Source: an uncultured Lachnospiraceae bacterium (GTDB taxonomy: Bacteria > Bacillota > Clostridia > Lachnospirales > Lachnospiraceae). Taken from it: DNA of 6,240 nucleotides. Below are positions 1 to 6,233 of the stretch, piece after piece. The position numbers were made by a program, and so were the translations under genes. Numbering within the stretch: position 1 is the first letter of the stretch; every line of letters starts with the position of its first letter. The DNA lies in contig CALFCS010000153.1 of NCBI GenBank assembly GCA_937950565.1, forward strand, positions 1-6,240. The letters are read 5' to 3'. The notes under the pieces are model-generated. The model searched no databases. It saw only the letters and a program-made list of their open reading frames with translations, and was not told the DNA's origin.

Positions 1-1331
1 ATACCCTGTGCGGATTTCATACCTGTAATATCTTCCGGAGATGTCTCAAGACGTACAAGCACAACCTTCTCTCCACGTGCTGCCCACTCTACAGCGTCAT
101 CTGCTGTAAATACGACTTTACCGCATGCAGCTCCCGGAGAAGCGCCAAGACCTTTTCCAACCGGTGTTGCTGCCTTCAATGCTGCTGCATCAAACTGCGG
201 ATGAAGCAGAGTGTCCAAGTTACGAGGATCGATCATTGCAACGGCCTCTTCCTCTGTTCTCATTCCTTCATCAACAAGGTCACAAGCGATCTTAAGAGCA
301 GCCTGTGCTGTTCTCTTACCATTACGTGTCTGCAGCATATAGAGCTTCTTATTCTCAACTGTAAATTCCATATCCTGCATATCTCTATAGTGATCTTCCA
401 GAGTCTTGCATACCTGTGTAAACTGTGCAAATGCTTCCGGAAATTCCTCTTCCATCTTAGCAATCGGCATCGGTGTACGCACACCTGCAACTACGTCCTC
501 GCCCTGGGCATTGATCAGAAATTCACCCATAAGCTTCTTCTCTCCTGTTGCAGGATCACGTGTAAATGCAACACCTGTTCCACAGTCATCACCCATGTTA
601 CCAAATGCCATGGACTGTACGTTAACAGCTGTTCCCCATGAATATGGGATATCATTGTCACGACGGTATACGTTTGCACGCGGGTTGTCCCAGGAACGGA
701 ATACAGCTTTTACTGCACCCATAAGCTGTTCCTTCGGATCATCCGGGAAATCCTCCCCGATTTTTTCTTTATATTCAGCCTTAAACTGTGAAGCAAGTTC
801 TTTCAAATCATCTGCTGTAAGTTCTACATCAAATGTAACGCCTCTTTCAGCTTTCATCTTATCGATAAGTTCTTCGAAATATTTCTTACCAACTTCCATA
901 ACTACATCTGAGTACATCTGAATAAATCTTCTGTAGCAGTCCCATGCCCAACGCGGATTGCCGGACTTCTCAGCAATTACATTCACAACAGTCTCATTCA
1001 GACCAAGGTTCAGGATCGTATCCATCATACCCGGCATGGAAGCTCTTGCACCGGAACGTACAGAGACAAGAAGCGGATTCTCACTGTCACCAAATTTCTT
1101 ACCGGTAATCTCTTCCATTTTTACAATGTACTCATTGATCTGAGCCTGAATCTCTGCATTGATCTCTCTTCCGTCTTCATAATACTGTGTACAAGCTTCT
1201 GTCGTAATCGTAAATCCCTGTGGTACCGGAAGTCCAAGACTTGTCATCTCTGCAAGGTTGGCACCTTTACCACCAAGAAGTTCGCGCATGTTTGCGTTAC
1301 CTTCACTAAACAAATAAACCCATTTTGCCAT
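1..1331 (-). CDS. ppdK: Pyruvate, phosphate dikinase, N-terminal half (cut by window edge)
   Basis: The enzyme reversibly converts PEP + AMP + PPi to pyruvate + ATP + Pi; in anaerobic Firmicutes it acts in cytosolic PEP/pyruvate metabolism. The visible 443 complete codons read without a frameshift. They cover the ATP-grasp nucleotide-binding domain: GGKGAN at residues 20-25 (Lys22), VSVRSGARASMPGMMD at 89-104 (Arg92, equivalent to the ATP-binding arginine of C. symbiosum PPDK), and MEFT...LQTRNGKRT around 321-340. The start of the swivelling phosphohistidine domain follows (LGASPGAACGKVVF, then LETSPEDITGM). The window ends about ten residues before the expected catalytic His in GGMTSHAAV, so catalytic competence cannot be judged. 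The family is about 875 residues, so roughly half is missing. The start MAKWVYLFSEGNA matches the known family N-terminus and has an ideal ribosome binding site. Arginine is often CGT, which hints at high expression. It follows the aminopeptidase by 81 bases and has its own promoter. Confidence 0.97.
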   Translation of the reverse strand, partial: MAKWVYLFSEGNANMRELLGGKGANLAEMTSLGLPVPQGFTITTEACTQYYEDGREINAEIQAQINEYIVKMEEITGKKFGDSENPLLVSVRSGARASMPGMMDTILNLGLNETVVNVIAEKSGNPRWAWDCYRRFIQMYSDVVMEVGKKYFEELIDKMKAERGVTFDVELTADDLKELASQFKAEYKEKIGEDFPDDPKEQLMGAVKAVFRSWDNPRANVYRRDNDIPYSWGTAVNVQSMAFGNMGDDCGTGVAFTRDPATGEKKLMGEFLINAQGEDVVAGVRTPMPIAKMEEEFPEAFAQFTQVCKTLEDHYRDMQDMEFTVENKKLYMLQTRNGKRTAQAALKIACDLVDEGMRTEEEAVAMIDPRNLDTLLHPQFDAAALKAATPVGKGLGASPGAACGKVVFTADDAVEWAARGEKVVLVRLETSPEDITGMKSAQG

Positions 1332-1340
1332 TTTATCATG

Positions 1341-1347
1341 ACCTCCT
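1341..1347 (-). promoter_or_regulatory. Ribosome binding site of ppdK
   Basis: The minus strand reads AGGAGGT, a perfect anti-16S match, 9 bases before the ATG at 1331. A second ATG (1339) lies almost directly after this site in another frame. It is too close to the Shine-Dalgarno sequence to be well used, so the site supports the MAKWVY start. Confidence 0.9.
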
Positions 1348-1374
1348 AAAAAATATTTTCTAAGCCGTGCCTAT

Positions 1375-1403
1375 ATTTTACTATTTTTGCCAGTGTTCGT
1401 CAA
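1375..1403 (-). promoter_or_regulatory. Sigma-A-type promoter of ppdK
   Basis: On the minus strand the -35 box is TTGACG (1398-1403) and the -10 box is TAAAAT (1375-1380), each matching consensus at five of six positions, with an optimal 17-base spacer. Transcription would begin near 1368, giving a leader of about 37 bases with room for little beyond the ribosome binding site. The -35 box starts only about 10 bases past the aminopeptidase stop codon. I saw no operator-like inverted repeat beside it. This is a prediction from sequence alone. Confidence 0.75.
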
Positions 1404-1412
1404 GACAACCTT

Positions 1413-2810
1413 CTATATTCCTCTCAGAAATGCTTTGTACCCTTTATAAGCCTCATATACATCTGCCTTACTCGTTGCTTCCCATGGCGCATGCATACTG
1501 AGAACCGCCACGCCGCTGTCAATCACATCCATCCCATAATTTGCCATAATGTATGCGATCGTTCCGCCGCCGCCTGCATCTACCTTGCCAAGCTCTGCAA
1601 ACTGATAAGCAACATTTCCTTCATCCATCACTCTGCGAATCTTCGCAAGATACTCTGCATTCGCATCATTTGAGCCACTCTTTCCACGGCTTCCTGTAAA
1701 TTTATTGAACACCAGCCCTTTCGCAAAAAACGCGGCGCTTCTTTTTTCAAATGCCTCTGCATACATCGGATCGTAAGCTGCACTTACATCAGAAGACAGC
1801 ATGTGCGAATTCTGGAGCGCTCTTCTTACCTTCAGTTCAGACTCCCCTCCGGTAAGCGCTGTCAGTTCAGCCACTACATTTTCAAAAAAACGGGAATGCA
1901 TACCGGTCGCACCAACACTTCCAATCTCTTCTTTATCTACCAGAATACATGCAGAGGTTCTTTTTGGATTTTCCACGTCAAGCATAGCAAAAAGAGAAGT
2001 AAACGCACATACCCTGTCATCCTGGCCATAAGAGAGAATCATACTCTTATCCAGCCCCAAATCTCTTGCCTTTCCTGCCGGAACAATTTCCAGCTCCGCC
2101 GAAACAAAGTCTTCTTCCTCTATATCGTAATACTCTTTCAAGAGACGGAGAATATTTACTTTTACCAACTCTTTTTCTTTTGCTTCTTCCTCTGTCTCCT
2201 CCATATACGGACGGCTGCCGAACAACAGATCCAGCTTCTCTCCTTCAATCACAAGACTCGCCTTTTTCTCCATCTGCTTCGAAGCAAGATGTACCAGAAG
2301 GTCTGTCACCACAAATACCGGCTCTTCTTCCTTTTCCCCAATCTTCACTTCTACAACCGTACCGTCCTTCTTCGCAACAACACCATGAAGCGCCAATGGG
2401 AGCGTCACCCACTGGTACTTTTTGATTCCCCCATAATAATGCGTGTCAAGGTAAACCAGTTCCTCATTTTCATAAAGCGGATTCTGCTTCACGTCAATAC
2501 GGGGTGAATCAATATGGGCTCCCAGAATATTCATGCCCTCTTCAAGAGGCTTTTGACCCATCTGAAACATTACAATACTTTTATCCATACATACTGCATA
2601 GATTTTATCACCGGCCTTTATCTTCTCCGATGTTTTCTTTATATCCTCAAGATTTTTATAACCAGCCTCTTCAATCATCTTTACTGTGAGCCGGATACAT
2701 TCTCTTTCTGTTTTCCCTTCATCCAGACAATATTTATATTTATCATTTACTTTTTCCAGCTCCTTAAGCGCTGCGCAGTCATAAGACTTCCATACATTTT
2801 CTCTTTCCAT
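1413..2810 (-). CDS. apeA: M18 family zinc aminopeptidase
   Basis: This is a 465-residue metallo-aminopeptidase of family M18 (aspartyl aminopeptidase/aminopeptidase I group), which removes N-terminal residues from peptides in the cytosol. The likely active-site residues are all visible: His99 and Asp101 in GAHIDSPR, Asp264/Asp265 in SYGQDDR, Glu294/Glu295 in DKEEIGS, Asp341 in SSDVSAAYDP, and His440 in MHAPWEATSK. The family suggests two metal ions held by His99, Asp264 or 265, a Glu, Asp341 and His440, with Asp101 and a Glu as catalytic residues. TGSRGKSGSNDAN (372-384) and the glycine-rich DAGGGGT (411-417) are further conserved segments. HYYGGIKKYQW (124-134) resembles the clostridial/Thermotoga 'type 1' subgroup, usually named apeA. 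There is no signal peptide or membrane segment. An in-frame ATG seven codons upstream (2831) is rejected because the Shine-Dalgarno sequence lies downstream of it. Substrate preference cannot be read from sequence; a general peptide-turnover role is an inference. Confidence 0.93.
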   Translation of the reverse strand: MERENVWKSYDCAALKELEKVNDKYKYCLDEGKTERECIRLTVKMIEEAGYKNLEDIKKTSEKIKAGDKIYAVCMDKSIVMFQMGQKPLEEGMNILGAHIDSPRIDVKQNPLYENEELVYLDTHYYGGIKKYQWVTLPLALHGVVAKKDGTVVEVKIGEKEEEPVFVVTDLLVHLASKQMEKKASLVIEGEKLDLLFGSRPYMEETEEEAKEKELVKVNILRLLKEYYDIEEEDFVSAELEIVPAGKARDLGLDKSMILSYGQDDRVCAFTSLFAMLDVENPKRTSACILVDKEEIGSVGATGMHSRFFENVVAELTALTGGESELKVRRALQNSHMLSSDVSAAYDPMYAEAFEKRSAAFFAKGLVFNKFTGSRGKSGSNDANAEYLAKIRRVMDEGNVAYQFAELGKVDAGGGGTIAYIMANYGMDVIDSGVAVLSMHAPWEATSKADVYEAYKGYKAFLRGI

Positions 2811-2818
2811 AAGTTCGT

Positions 2819-2824
2819 CTCCTT
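2819..2824 (-). promoter_or_regulatory. Ribosome binding site that sets the aminopeptidase start
   Basis: The minus strand reads AAGGAG, 8 bases before the ATG at 2810. It lies downstream of the alternative ATG at 2831, which has no comparable site before it, so the shorter protein beginning MERENVWK is preferred. Confidence 0.85.
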
Positions 2825-2856
2825 CTGTCATATAAGTGTAAGGTTTTCACTACAAT

Positions 2857-2865
2857 AGTATAACA
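2857..2865 (-). promoter_or_regulatory. Extended -10 promoter of the aminopeptidase gene
   Basis: The minus strand reads TGTTATACT: a TATACT -10 box (2857-2862) preceded by the TGn extension. At a 17-base spacing the -35 position holds AATACT, a poor match, so the extended -10 would have to carry recognition. That -35 position lies inside the stem of the preceding terminator-like hairpin. Transcription would start near 2850, about 40 bases before the ATG. Support is moderate because only one element is good. Confidence 0.5.
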
Positions 2866-2904
2866 CAAACTAAGGACGTAGTATTCTTTTATTTTACTAC
2901 GTCC
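2862..2904 (-). terminator. Rho-independent terminator after glyS
   Basis: A perfect 10-bp inverted repeat, GGACGTAGTA at 2874-2883 and TACTACGTCC at 2895-2904, encloses an 11-base A/T loop. It starts about 30 bases past the glyS stop codon. On the minus strand the stem is followed by TTAGTTTGTGTT, a broken T-rich tail. On the plus strand the stem is followed by GTTTATTATTTTT, so the element could also stop antisense transcripts. The interrupted T run suggests incomplete termination. Confidence 0.75.
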
Positions 2905-2933
2905 CCGTTTATTATTTTTCGTTTACCTGATTT

Positions 2934-4331
2934 TTACCATTCAAATTTTTTCTCAAAATATGCCGGCAGGTCTTCTATCTTTATTCTTTCCTGTTCCATC
3001 GTATCACGGTCACGGACTGTTACTGCACCGTCTTCCTCGGAATCGAAATCGTAAGTTACACAGAAAGGAGTTCCGATTTCATCTTGACGACGGTAACGCT
3101 TTCCGATATTGCCACGGTCGTCAAACTCACAATTATATTTCTTTGAAAGCTGTGCATATACCTTCTGCGCGCCTTCATTCAGTTTCTTTGAAAGCGGAAG
3201 CACACCAATCTTAACCGGAGCAAGTGCCGGATGGAAGTGAAGAACGGTTCTCACATCTCCTCCCTCCAATTCTTCCTCATCATATGCGCTGCACAGGAAT
3301 GCAAGCACCATACGGTCAGCTCCCAGTGAAGGCTCGATAACATACGGTATGTATTTTTCTTTCTTTTCATCATCAAAGTAACTCAAATCCTGCTTGGACA
3401 CATTCATATGCTGTGTCAGATCATAATTCGTTCTATCTGCAATTCCCCACAACTCTCCCCATCCGAACGGGAATAAAAATTCTACATCGGTTGTTGCTTT
3501 ACTATAGAAAGAAAGCTCTTCTTTGTCATGATCACGATAACGGACTTCTTCGTCCTTCAGGCCAAGTGCATGCAGCCAGTCAAGGCAGAACTGCTTCCAG
3601 TATGCAAACCATTCCAGATCCGTATCCGGCTCACAGAAGAATTCCAGCTCCATCTGTTCAAATTCCCTTGTACGGAACGTAAAGTTACCCGGTGTAATTT
3701 CATTACGGAAGGATTTACCAATCTGGCAGATCCCAAATGGGATTTTCTTTCTTGAAGTACGCTGTACATTTTTAAAGTTTACAAAAATTCCCTGCGCCGT
3801 CTCCGGTCTTAAATAAACTGTATTCTTTGCATCTTCAGTAACACCCTGGAATGTCTTGAACATCAGGTTAAATTCACGAATCTCTGTAAAATTATGTTTT
3901 CCACATGTCGGACATGGAATCTCATGTTCTTTTATAAAAGCTTCCATCTGCTCATGGCTCCAGCCGTCAATGCTTTCCCCGATATCTATCCCATTCTCTT
4001 TTGCGTAATCTTCAATCAGCTTATCTGCACGGAAGCGCTCATGACATTCCTTACAATCCATCAGAGGATCGCTAAATCCGCCAAGATGTCCGCTGGCAAC
4101 CCATGTCTGCGGATTCATCAGAATCGCACAATCCACACCAACATTATATGGAGACTCCTGTACGAATTTCTGCCACCATGCTTTTTTTACATTGTTCTTA
4201 AGCTCAACACCAAGATTTCCATAATCCCATGTATTTGCAAGTCCTCCATAAATCTCAGAACCTGGATATACAAATCCTCTTGATTTTGCCAGGGCCACAA
4301 TCTTGTCCATTGTCTTCTCTACCATGTTCAT
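2934..4331 (-). CDS. glyS: Glycyl-tRNA synthetase, single-chain (dimeric) type
   Basis: This class II synthetase charges tRNA-Gly with glycine, using ATP and releasing AMP and PPi, in the cytosol. It is the single-chain alpha2 form (465 residues; family about 460), not the separate alpha/beta form of Bacillus subtilis. Visible features are the N-terminal GFVYPGSEIYGG...WDYGNLG (19-41), two CxxC pairs (Cys93/Cys96 and Cys140/Cys143) that may bind a metal, RPETAQGIF (175-183), motif 2 around FRNEITPGNFTFRTREFEQ (208-226), WGIADRTNYD (295-304), motif 3 EPSLGADRMVLAF (333-345), and a C-terminal anticodon-binding domain from about 365 onward. No key segment is missing. Two starts are plausible: the ATG at 4331 and the ATG at 4325 (third residue), each with a purine-rich site at a suitable distance. 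The gene has its own promoter with a leader of about 50 bases and no room for a T-box. Confidence 0.97.
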   Translation of the reverse strand: MNMVEKTMDKIVALAKSRGFVYPGSEIYGGLANTWDYGNLGVELKNNVKKAWWQKFVQESPYNVGVDCAILMNPQTWVASGHLGGFSDPLMDCKECHERFRADKLIEDYAKENGIDIGESIDGWSHEQMEAFIKEHEIPCPTCGKHNFTEIREFNLMFKTFQGVTEDAKNTVYLRPETAQGIFVNFKNVQRTSRKKIPFGICQIGKSFRNEITPGNFTFRTREFEQMELEFFCEPDTDLEWFAYWKQFCLDWLHALGLKDEEVRYRDHDKEELSFYSKATTDVEFLFPFGWGELWGIADRTNYDLTQHMNVSKQDLSYFDDEKKEKYIPYVIEPSLGADRMVLAFLCSAYDEEELEGGDVRTVLHFHPALAPVKIGVLPLSKKLNEGAQKVYAQLSKKYNCEFDDRGNIGKRYRRQDEIGTPFCVTYDFDSEEDGAVTVRDRDTMEQERIKIEDLPAYFEKKFEW

Positions 4332-4333
4332 TT

Positions 4334-4344
4334 CCTCGCCTTCT
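4334..4344 (-). promoter_or_regulatory. Double ribosome binding site before glyS
   Basis: The minus strand reads AGAAGGCGAGG. AGAAGG lies 7 bases before the ATG at 4331, and GAGG lies 8 bases before the ATG at 4325. Sequence alone therefore does not decide between the MNMVEK and MVEK starts, which differ by two residues. Confidence 0.65.
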
Positions 4345-4386
4345 ATTTTTTACATACTTTCATATATCAATATACAATCGCTAATT

Positions 4387-4415
4387 ATTATACCTTCTAC
4401 CTTATCTCATTTCAA
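4387..4415 (-). promoter_or_regulatory. Sigma-A-type promoter of glyS
   Basis: On the minus strand the -35 box is TTGAAA (4410-4415, five of six) and the -10 box is a perfect TATAAT (4387-4392), with the ideal 17-base spacer. Predicted transcription starts near 4380, leaving about 50 bases of leader to the ATG. The -35 box begins only 6 bases after the recO stop codon, and no terminator hairpin lies between. glyS could therefore be read both from here and by read-through from the era-recO operon. Confidence 0.82.
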
Positions 4416-4421
4416 GTCTTA

Positions 4422-5162
4422 TTATAGAATTGTTTCCAGTATGTCAAGGGATCTGAACCTCTTTCCCGTATAATGCTCCAGATAGGAAGCCGTAACCATT
4501 TCCAACTGTTTTAGCACTTCCTCCTTCACAATAAATGTATATAACTTTTCAACAGAAGAAGAAACTACATACTGCACTGCATACAGAGAGGAAGTCAGGA
4601 GTGTTATTCCATCCGTCACTGTTCCCTTACATTTCTCACATATAAGACCACCCTTCCGCACACTAAACACTTCGCTCTTTTCCTTATTTCCACACTGCAC
4701 ACATTCAAACACCTGCGGTCCCTCCCCCTCTATGCTGACTGCCTTCAATTCGAAAACGCAGCGCACAAGCCGGTTCGGGAGATTTGGATTTTCAAGCGCT
4801 CTTAATGTCTGATACAAAAGCTTTAGAAGCTGCGTTTCATCCGCCGCTTCTTTTGCATAGTAATTCGCAATTTCCATAAAATAAAATCCATAATATGCGC
4901 CTTCCATATCCGAACGCAGTTCTGCAAAATAATTGGAAACAGAGGCCGACATCAAAGTATAAGATGTCCGCCCCTCATAGACATTAAATTCTCCGAAGCA
5001 AAAGGGAGTTGTCACTCCTACCAGCATACTGTTTGGTTTTCTGGCGCCCCTGGCAAATGCGGCAATCTTTCCCCGTTCTTTTGTCAGGATTACAACCCGT
5101 TTATCATATTCTCCTACCGGTGTCACCGCAAGTATCATACCTGTTACTGTAATCTGGTTCAT
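4422..5162 (-). CDS. recO: DNA repair protein RecO
   Basis: RecO binds single-stranded DNA and, with RecR (and RecF), loads RecA past SSB in recombinational repair; it also anneals complementary strands. The 246-residue product is normal for the family. The N-terminal OB-fold is recognisable from VTGMILAVTPVGEYDKRVVI (6-25), followed by LTKERGKIAAFARGARKPNS (26-45). A helical C-terminal domain follows, holding a four-cysteine zinc site, Cys154-x2-Cys157 and Cys175-x2-Cys178. The family start MNQITVTG is chosen at 5162, with AAGGTG 9 bases upstream. An in-frame ATG at 5180 would add six residues (MKVKRF), has no good ribosome binding site, and extends past the usual N-terminus. The gene start overlaps the end of the preceding small ORF by 59 bases in a different frame, suggesting translational coupling. 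The location after era is the usual Firmicute arrangement. Confidence 0.96.
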   Translation of the reverse strand: MNQITVTGMILAVTPVGEYDKRVVILTKERGKIAAFARGARKPNSMLVGVTTPFCFGEFNVYEGRTSYTLMSASVSNYFAELRSDMEGAYYGFYFMEIANYYAKEAADETQLLKLLYQTLRALENPNLPNRLVRCVFELKAVSIEGEGPQVFECVQCGNKEKSEVFSVRKGGLICEKCKGTVTDGITLLTSSLYAVQYVVSSSVEKLYTFIVKEEVLKQLEMVTASYLEHYTGKRFRSLDILETIL

Positions 5163-5280
5163 GAACCTTTTCACCTTCATAACTGCTTATTACGCGGCTG
5201 CATATCTGCATTCCCCTGTAATACAGATAATCTGTAATTTTTCCTGTCTCTGTAAACTGCTTCCAGTACTTTTCTTCCAT
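5104..5280 (-). CDS. Small YqzL-like protein between era and recO
   Basis: This 58-residue ORF begins MEEKYWKQFTETGKITDYLY and ends ...DTCGDTGRRI. Its N-terminal pattern (aromatic-W-x2-F-x2-TG-x-I/V-x2-YL-x-Y) resembles the short YqzL proteins that Bacillus and relatives encode between era and recO. Family and position therefore agree; the molecular function of YqzL is unknown to me. The start is firm: GAGGTG lies 5 bases upstream, and an in-frame TGA lies four codons before the ATG. The ORF begins 56 bases after the era stop. Its last 59 bases overlap the recO start in another frame, so the final 19 residues or so share DNA with the RecO N-terminus and are probably less constrained. It has no membrane segment or signal peptide; it has two cysteines. 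Its small size and the overlap make it easy for annotation pipelines to miss. Confidence 0.68.
   Translation of the reverse strand: MEEKYWKQFTETGKITDYLYYRGMQICSRVISSYEGEKVHEPDYSNRYDTCGDTGRRI
5172..5177 (-). promoter_or_regulatory. Ribosome binding site that sets the recO start
   Basis: The minus strand reads AAGGTG, 9 bases before the ATG at 5162. It sits inside the first codons of the longer alternative ORF from 5180, which favours the shorter start. The site lies within the coding sequence of the upstream small ORF. Confidence 0.65.
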
Positions 5281-5285
5281 AGGAT

Positions 5286-5291
5286 CACCTC
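5286..5291 (-). promoter_or_regulatory. Ribosome binding site of the small YqzL-like ORF
   Basis: The minus strand reads GAGGTG, 5 bases before the ATG at 5280. It supports real translation of this short ORF. The rest of the 5281-5336 gap after era shows neither a terminator hairpin nor a clear promoter, which fits co-transcription with era. Confidence 0.65.
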
Positions 5292-5336
5292 ATCGTCTGT
5301 AGTTATATACTTAGGTTCTCCCACATTAGCCGCTTT

Positions 5337-6233
5337 TTATTCTTCTTCCCGATAACCAAAATTTTTCATCAGGAATTCACTGTCACGCCAATCCTTCTTT
5401 ACTTTAATCCAAAGCTTTAAGTTTACCTGGCAATCCAGCATTTTTTCGATTTCGTATCTGGCTGTACTGCCTATTTTTTTCAACATATTTCCTTGTTTTC
5501 CAATAATTATCCCCTTGTGGGAATCCCGCTCACATATTATAGTCGCATCAATATGCATAATCTTTTTCTGCATCTTCATCCGGTCTATCGCCACTGCAAT
5601 CCCGTGGGGAATTTCATCCTGCAGGGAATGAAGCGCTTTCTCGCGGATGATTTCGGCGACAATTTGTCTTTCGGGCTGGTCCGTTATCGTGTCCTCATCA
5701 TAAAACTGCGGACCATACGGTAAATACTTCATTATCACTCTTAAAAGTTCCCCTGTATTATCCCCGCTTCTTGCTGATACCGGAACGATTTCCGCAAAAT
5801 TATAAATATCCTTATATGCCGCAATTACAGGAAGAATTTCTTCTTTTTTCACACTATCCGTCTTATTGATCACAAGAATCACCGGCGTCTTCACTTTTGC
5901 AAGCTGAGCCACAATATGCCGCTCTCCCGCACCGATAAATGTAGCCGGCTCTACAAGCCACAGGACCACATCTACCTCGTTTAATGTTCTCTCCGCCACA
6001 TTTACCATATATTCACCAAGCTTATTTTTTGCCTTGTGTATCCCCGGCGTATCCACAAAAACAATCTGCCCTTCCTCTGTCGTCAGCACTGTCTGTATCC
6101 GGTTTCTCGTTGTCTGCGGCTTCTTCGATGTAATTGCTATCTTCTGTCCAATCAGATAATTCATAAGCGTTGATTTTCCGACATTCGGACGGCCAATTAA
6201 TGTTACAAAACCTGATTTAAAATCTTTCTTCAT
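5337..6233 (-). CDS. era: GTPase Era
   Basis: Era is an essential GTPase that binds 16S rRNA near its 3' end and helps 30S subunit assembly, linking ribosome maturation to growth. The 298-residue product has the family's usual length and two domains. The GTPase domain shows G1 GRPNVGKST (14-22), a switch I/G2 region KKPQTTRNRI (37-46), G3 DTPG (61-64), G4 NKTD (123-126) and G5 SAR (153-155). The C-terminal KH RNA-binding domain includes EIIREKAL (194-201), IIIGKQGNMLKKIG (242-255) and the terminal LKLWIKVKKDWRD (272-284). The start MKKDFKSGFVTLIGRPN fits the family, but only seven bases before the ATG are inside the window (GGGACAT), so the ribosome binding site and promoter cannot be judged fully. 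It is probably the upstream member of an era-yqzL-recO operon that continues to the right. Confidence 0.97.
   Translation of the reverse strand: MKKDFKSGFVTLIGRPNVGKSTLMNYLIGQKIAITSKKPQTTRNRIQTVLTTEEGQIVFVDTPGIHKAKNKLGEYMVNVAERTLNEVDVVLWLVEPATFIGAGERHIVAQLAKVKTPVILVINKTDSVKKEEILPVIAAYKDIYNFAEIVPVSARSGDNTGELLRVIMKYLPYGPQFYDEDTITDQPERQIVAEIIREKALHSLQDEIPHGIAVAIDRMKMQKKIMHIDATIICERDSHKGIIIGKQGNMLKKIGSTARYEIEKMLDCQVNLKLWIKVKKDWRDSEFLMKNFGYREEE

Noticed and set aside
406..921. 171-codon plus-strand ORF, with another at 201-641, opposite ppdK
   Set aside because: Both are antisense to conserved PPDK sequence, overlap each other in different frames, and have Ser/Cys-rich products without family features.
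1237..1339. Out-of-frame ATG just after the ppdK ribosome binding site, opening a reading of about 30 codons
   Set aside because: The ATG at 1339 is almost in contact with the AGGAGG site, too close for efficient initiation, and the reading runs through conserved PPDK codons in another frame.
1350..1362. AAAATATTTT palindrome in the ppdK leader, considered as an operator
   Set aside because: It is a pure A/T run of 10 bases, common by chance in such DNA, and matches no operator I recognise.
1803..2507. 234-codon plus-strand ORF opposite the aminopeptidase gene
   Set aside because: It is antisense to an intact, motif-complete M18 gene, and its product is rich in Phe, Leu and His with no recognisable motif. 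It is best explained as a shadow of codon bias on the other strand.
3557..3769. 70-codon minus-strand ORF nested in glyS in another frame
   Set aside because: It lies wholly inside the conserved catalytic core of glyS and has no recognisable product.
5281..5336. Gap between era and the small ORF, examined for a promoter or terminator
   Set aside because: It has no stem followed by a T run and no -35/-10 pair with good spacing; only the ribosome binding site of the small ORF is clear.
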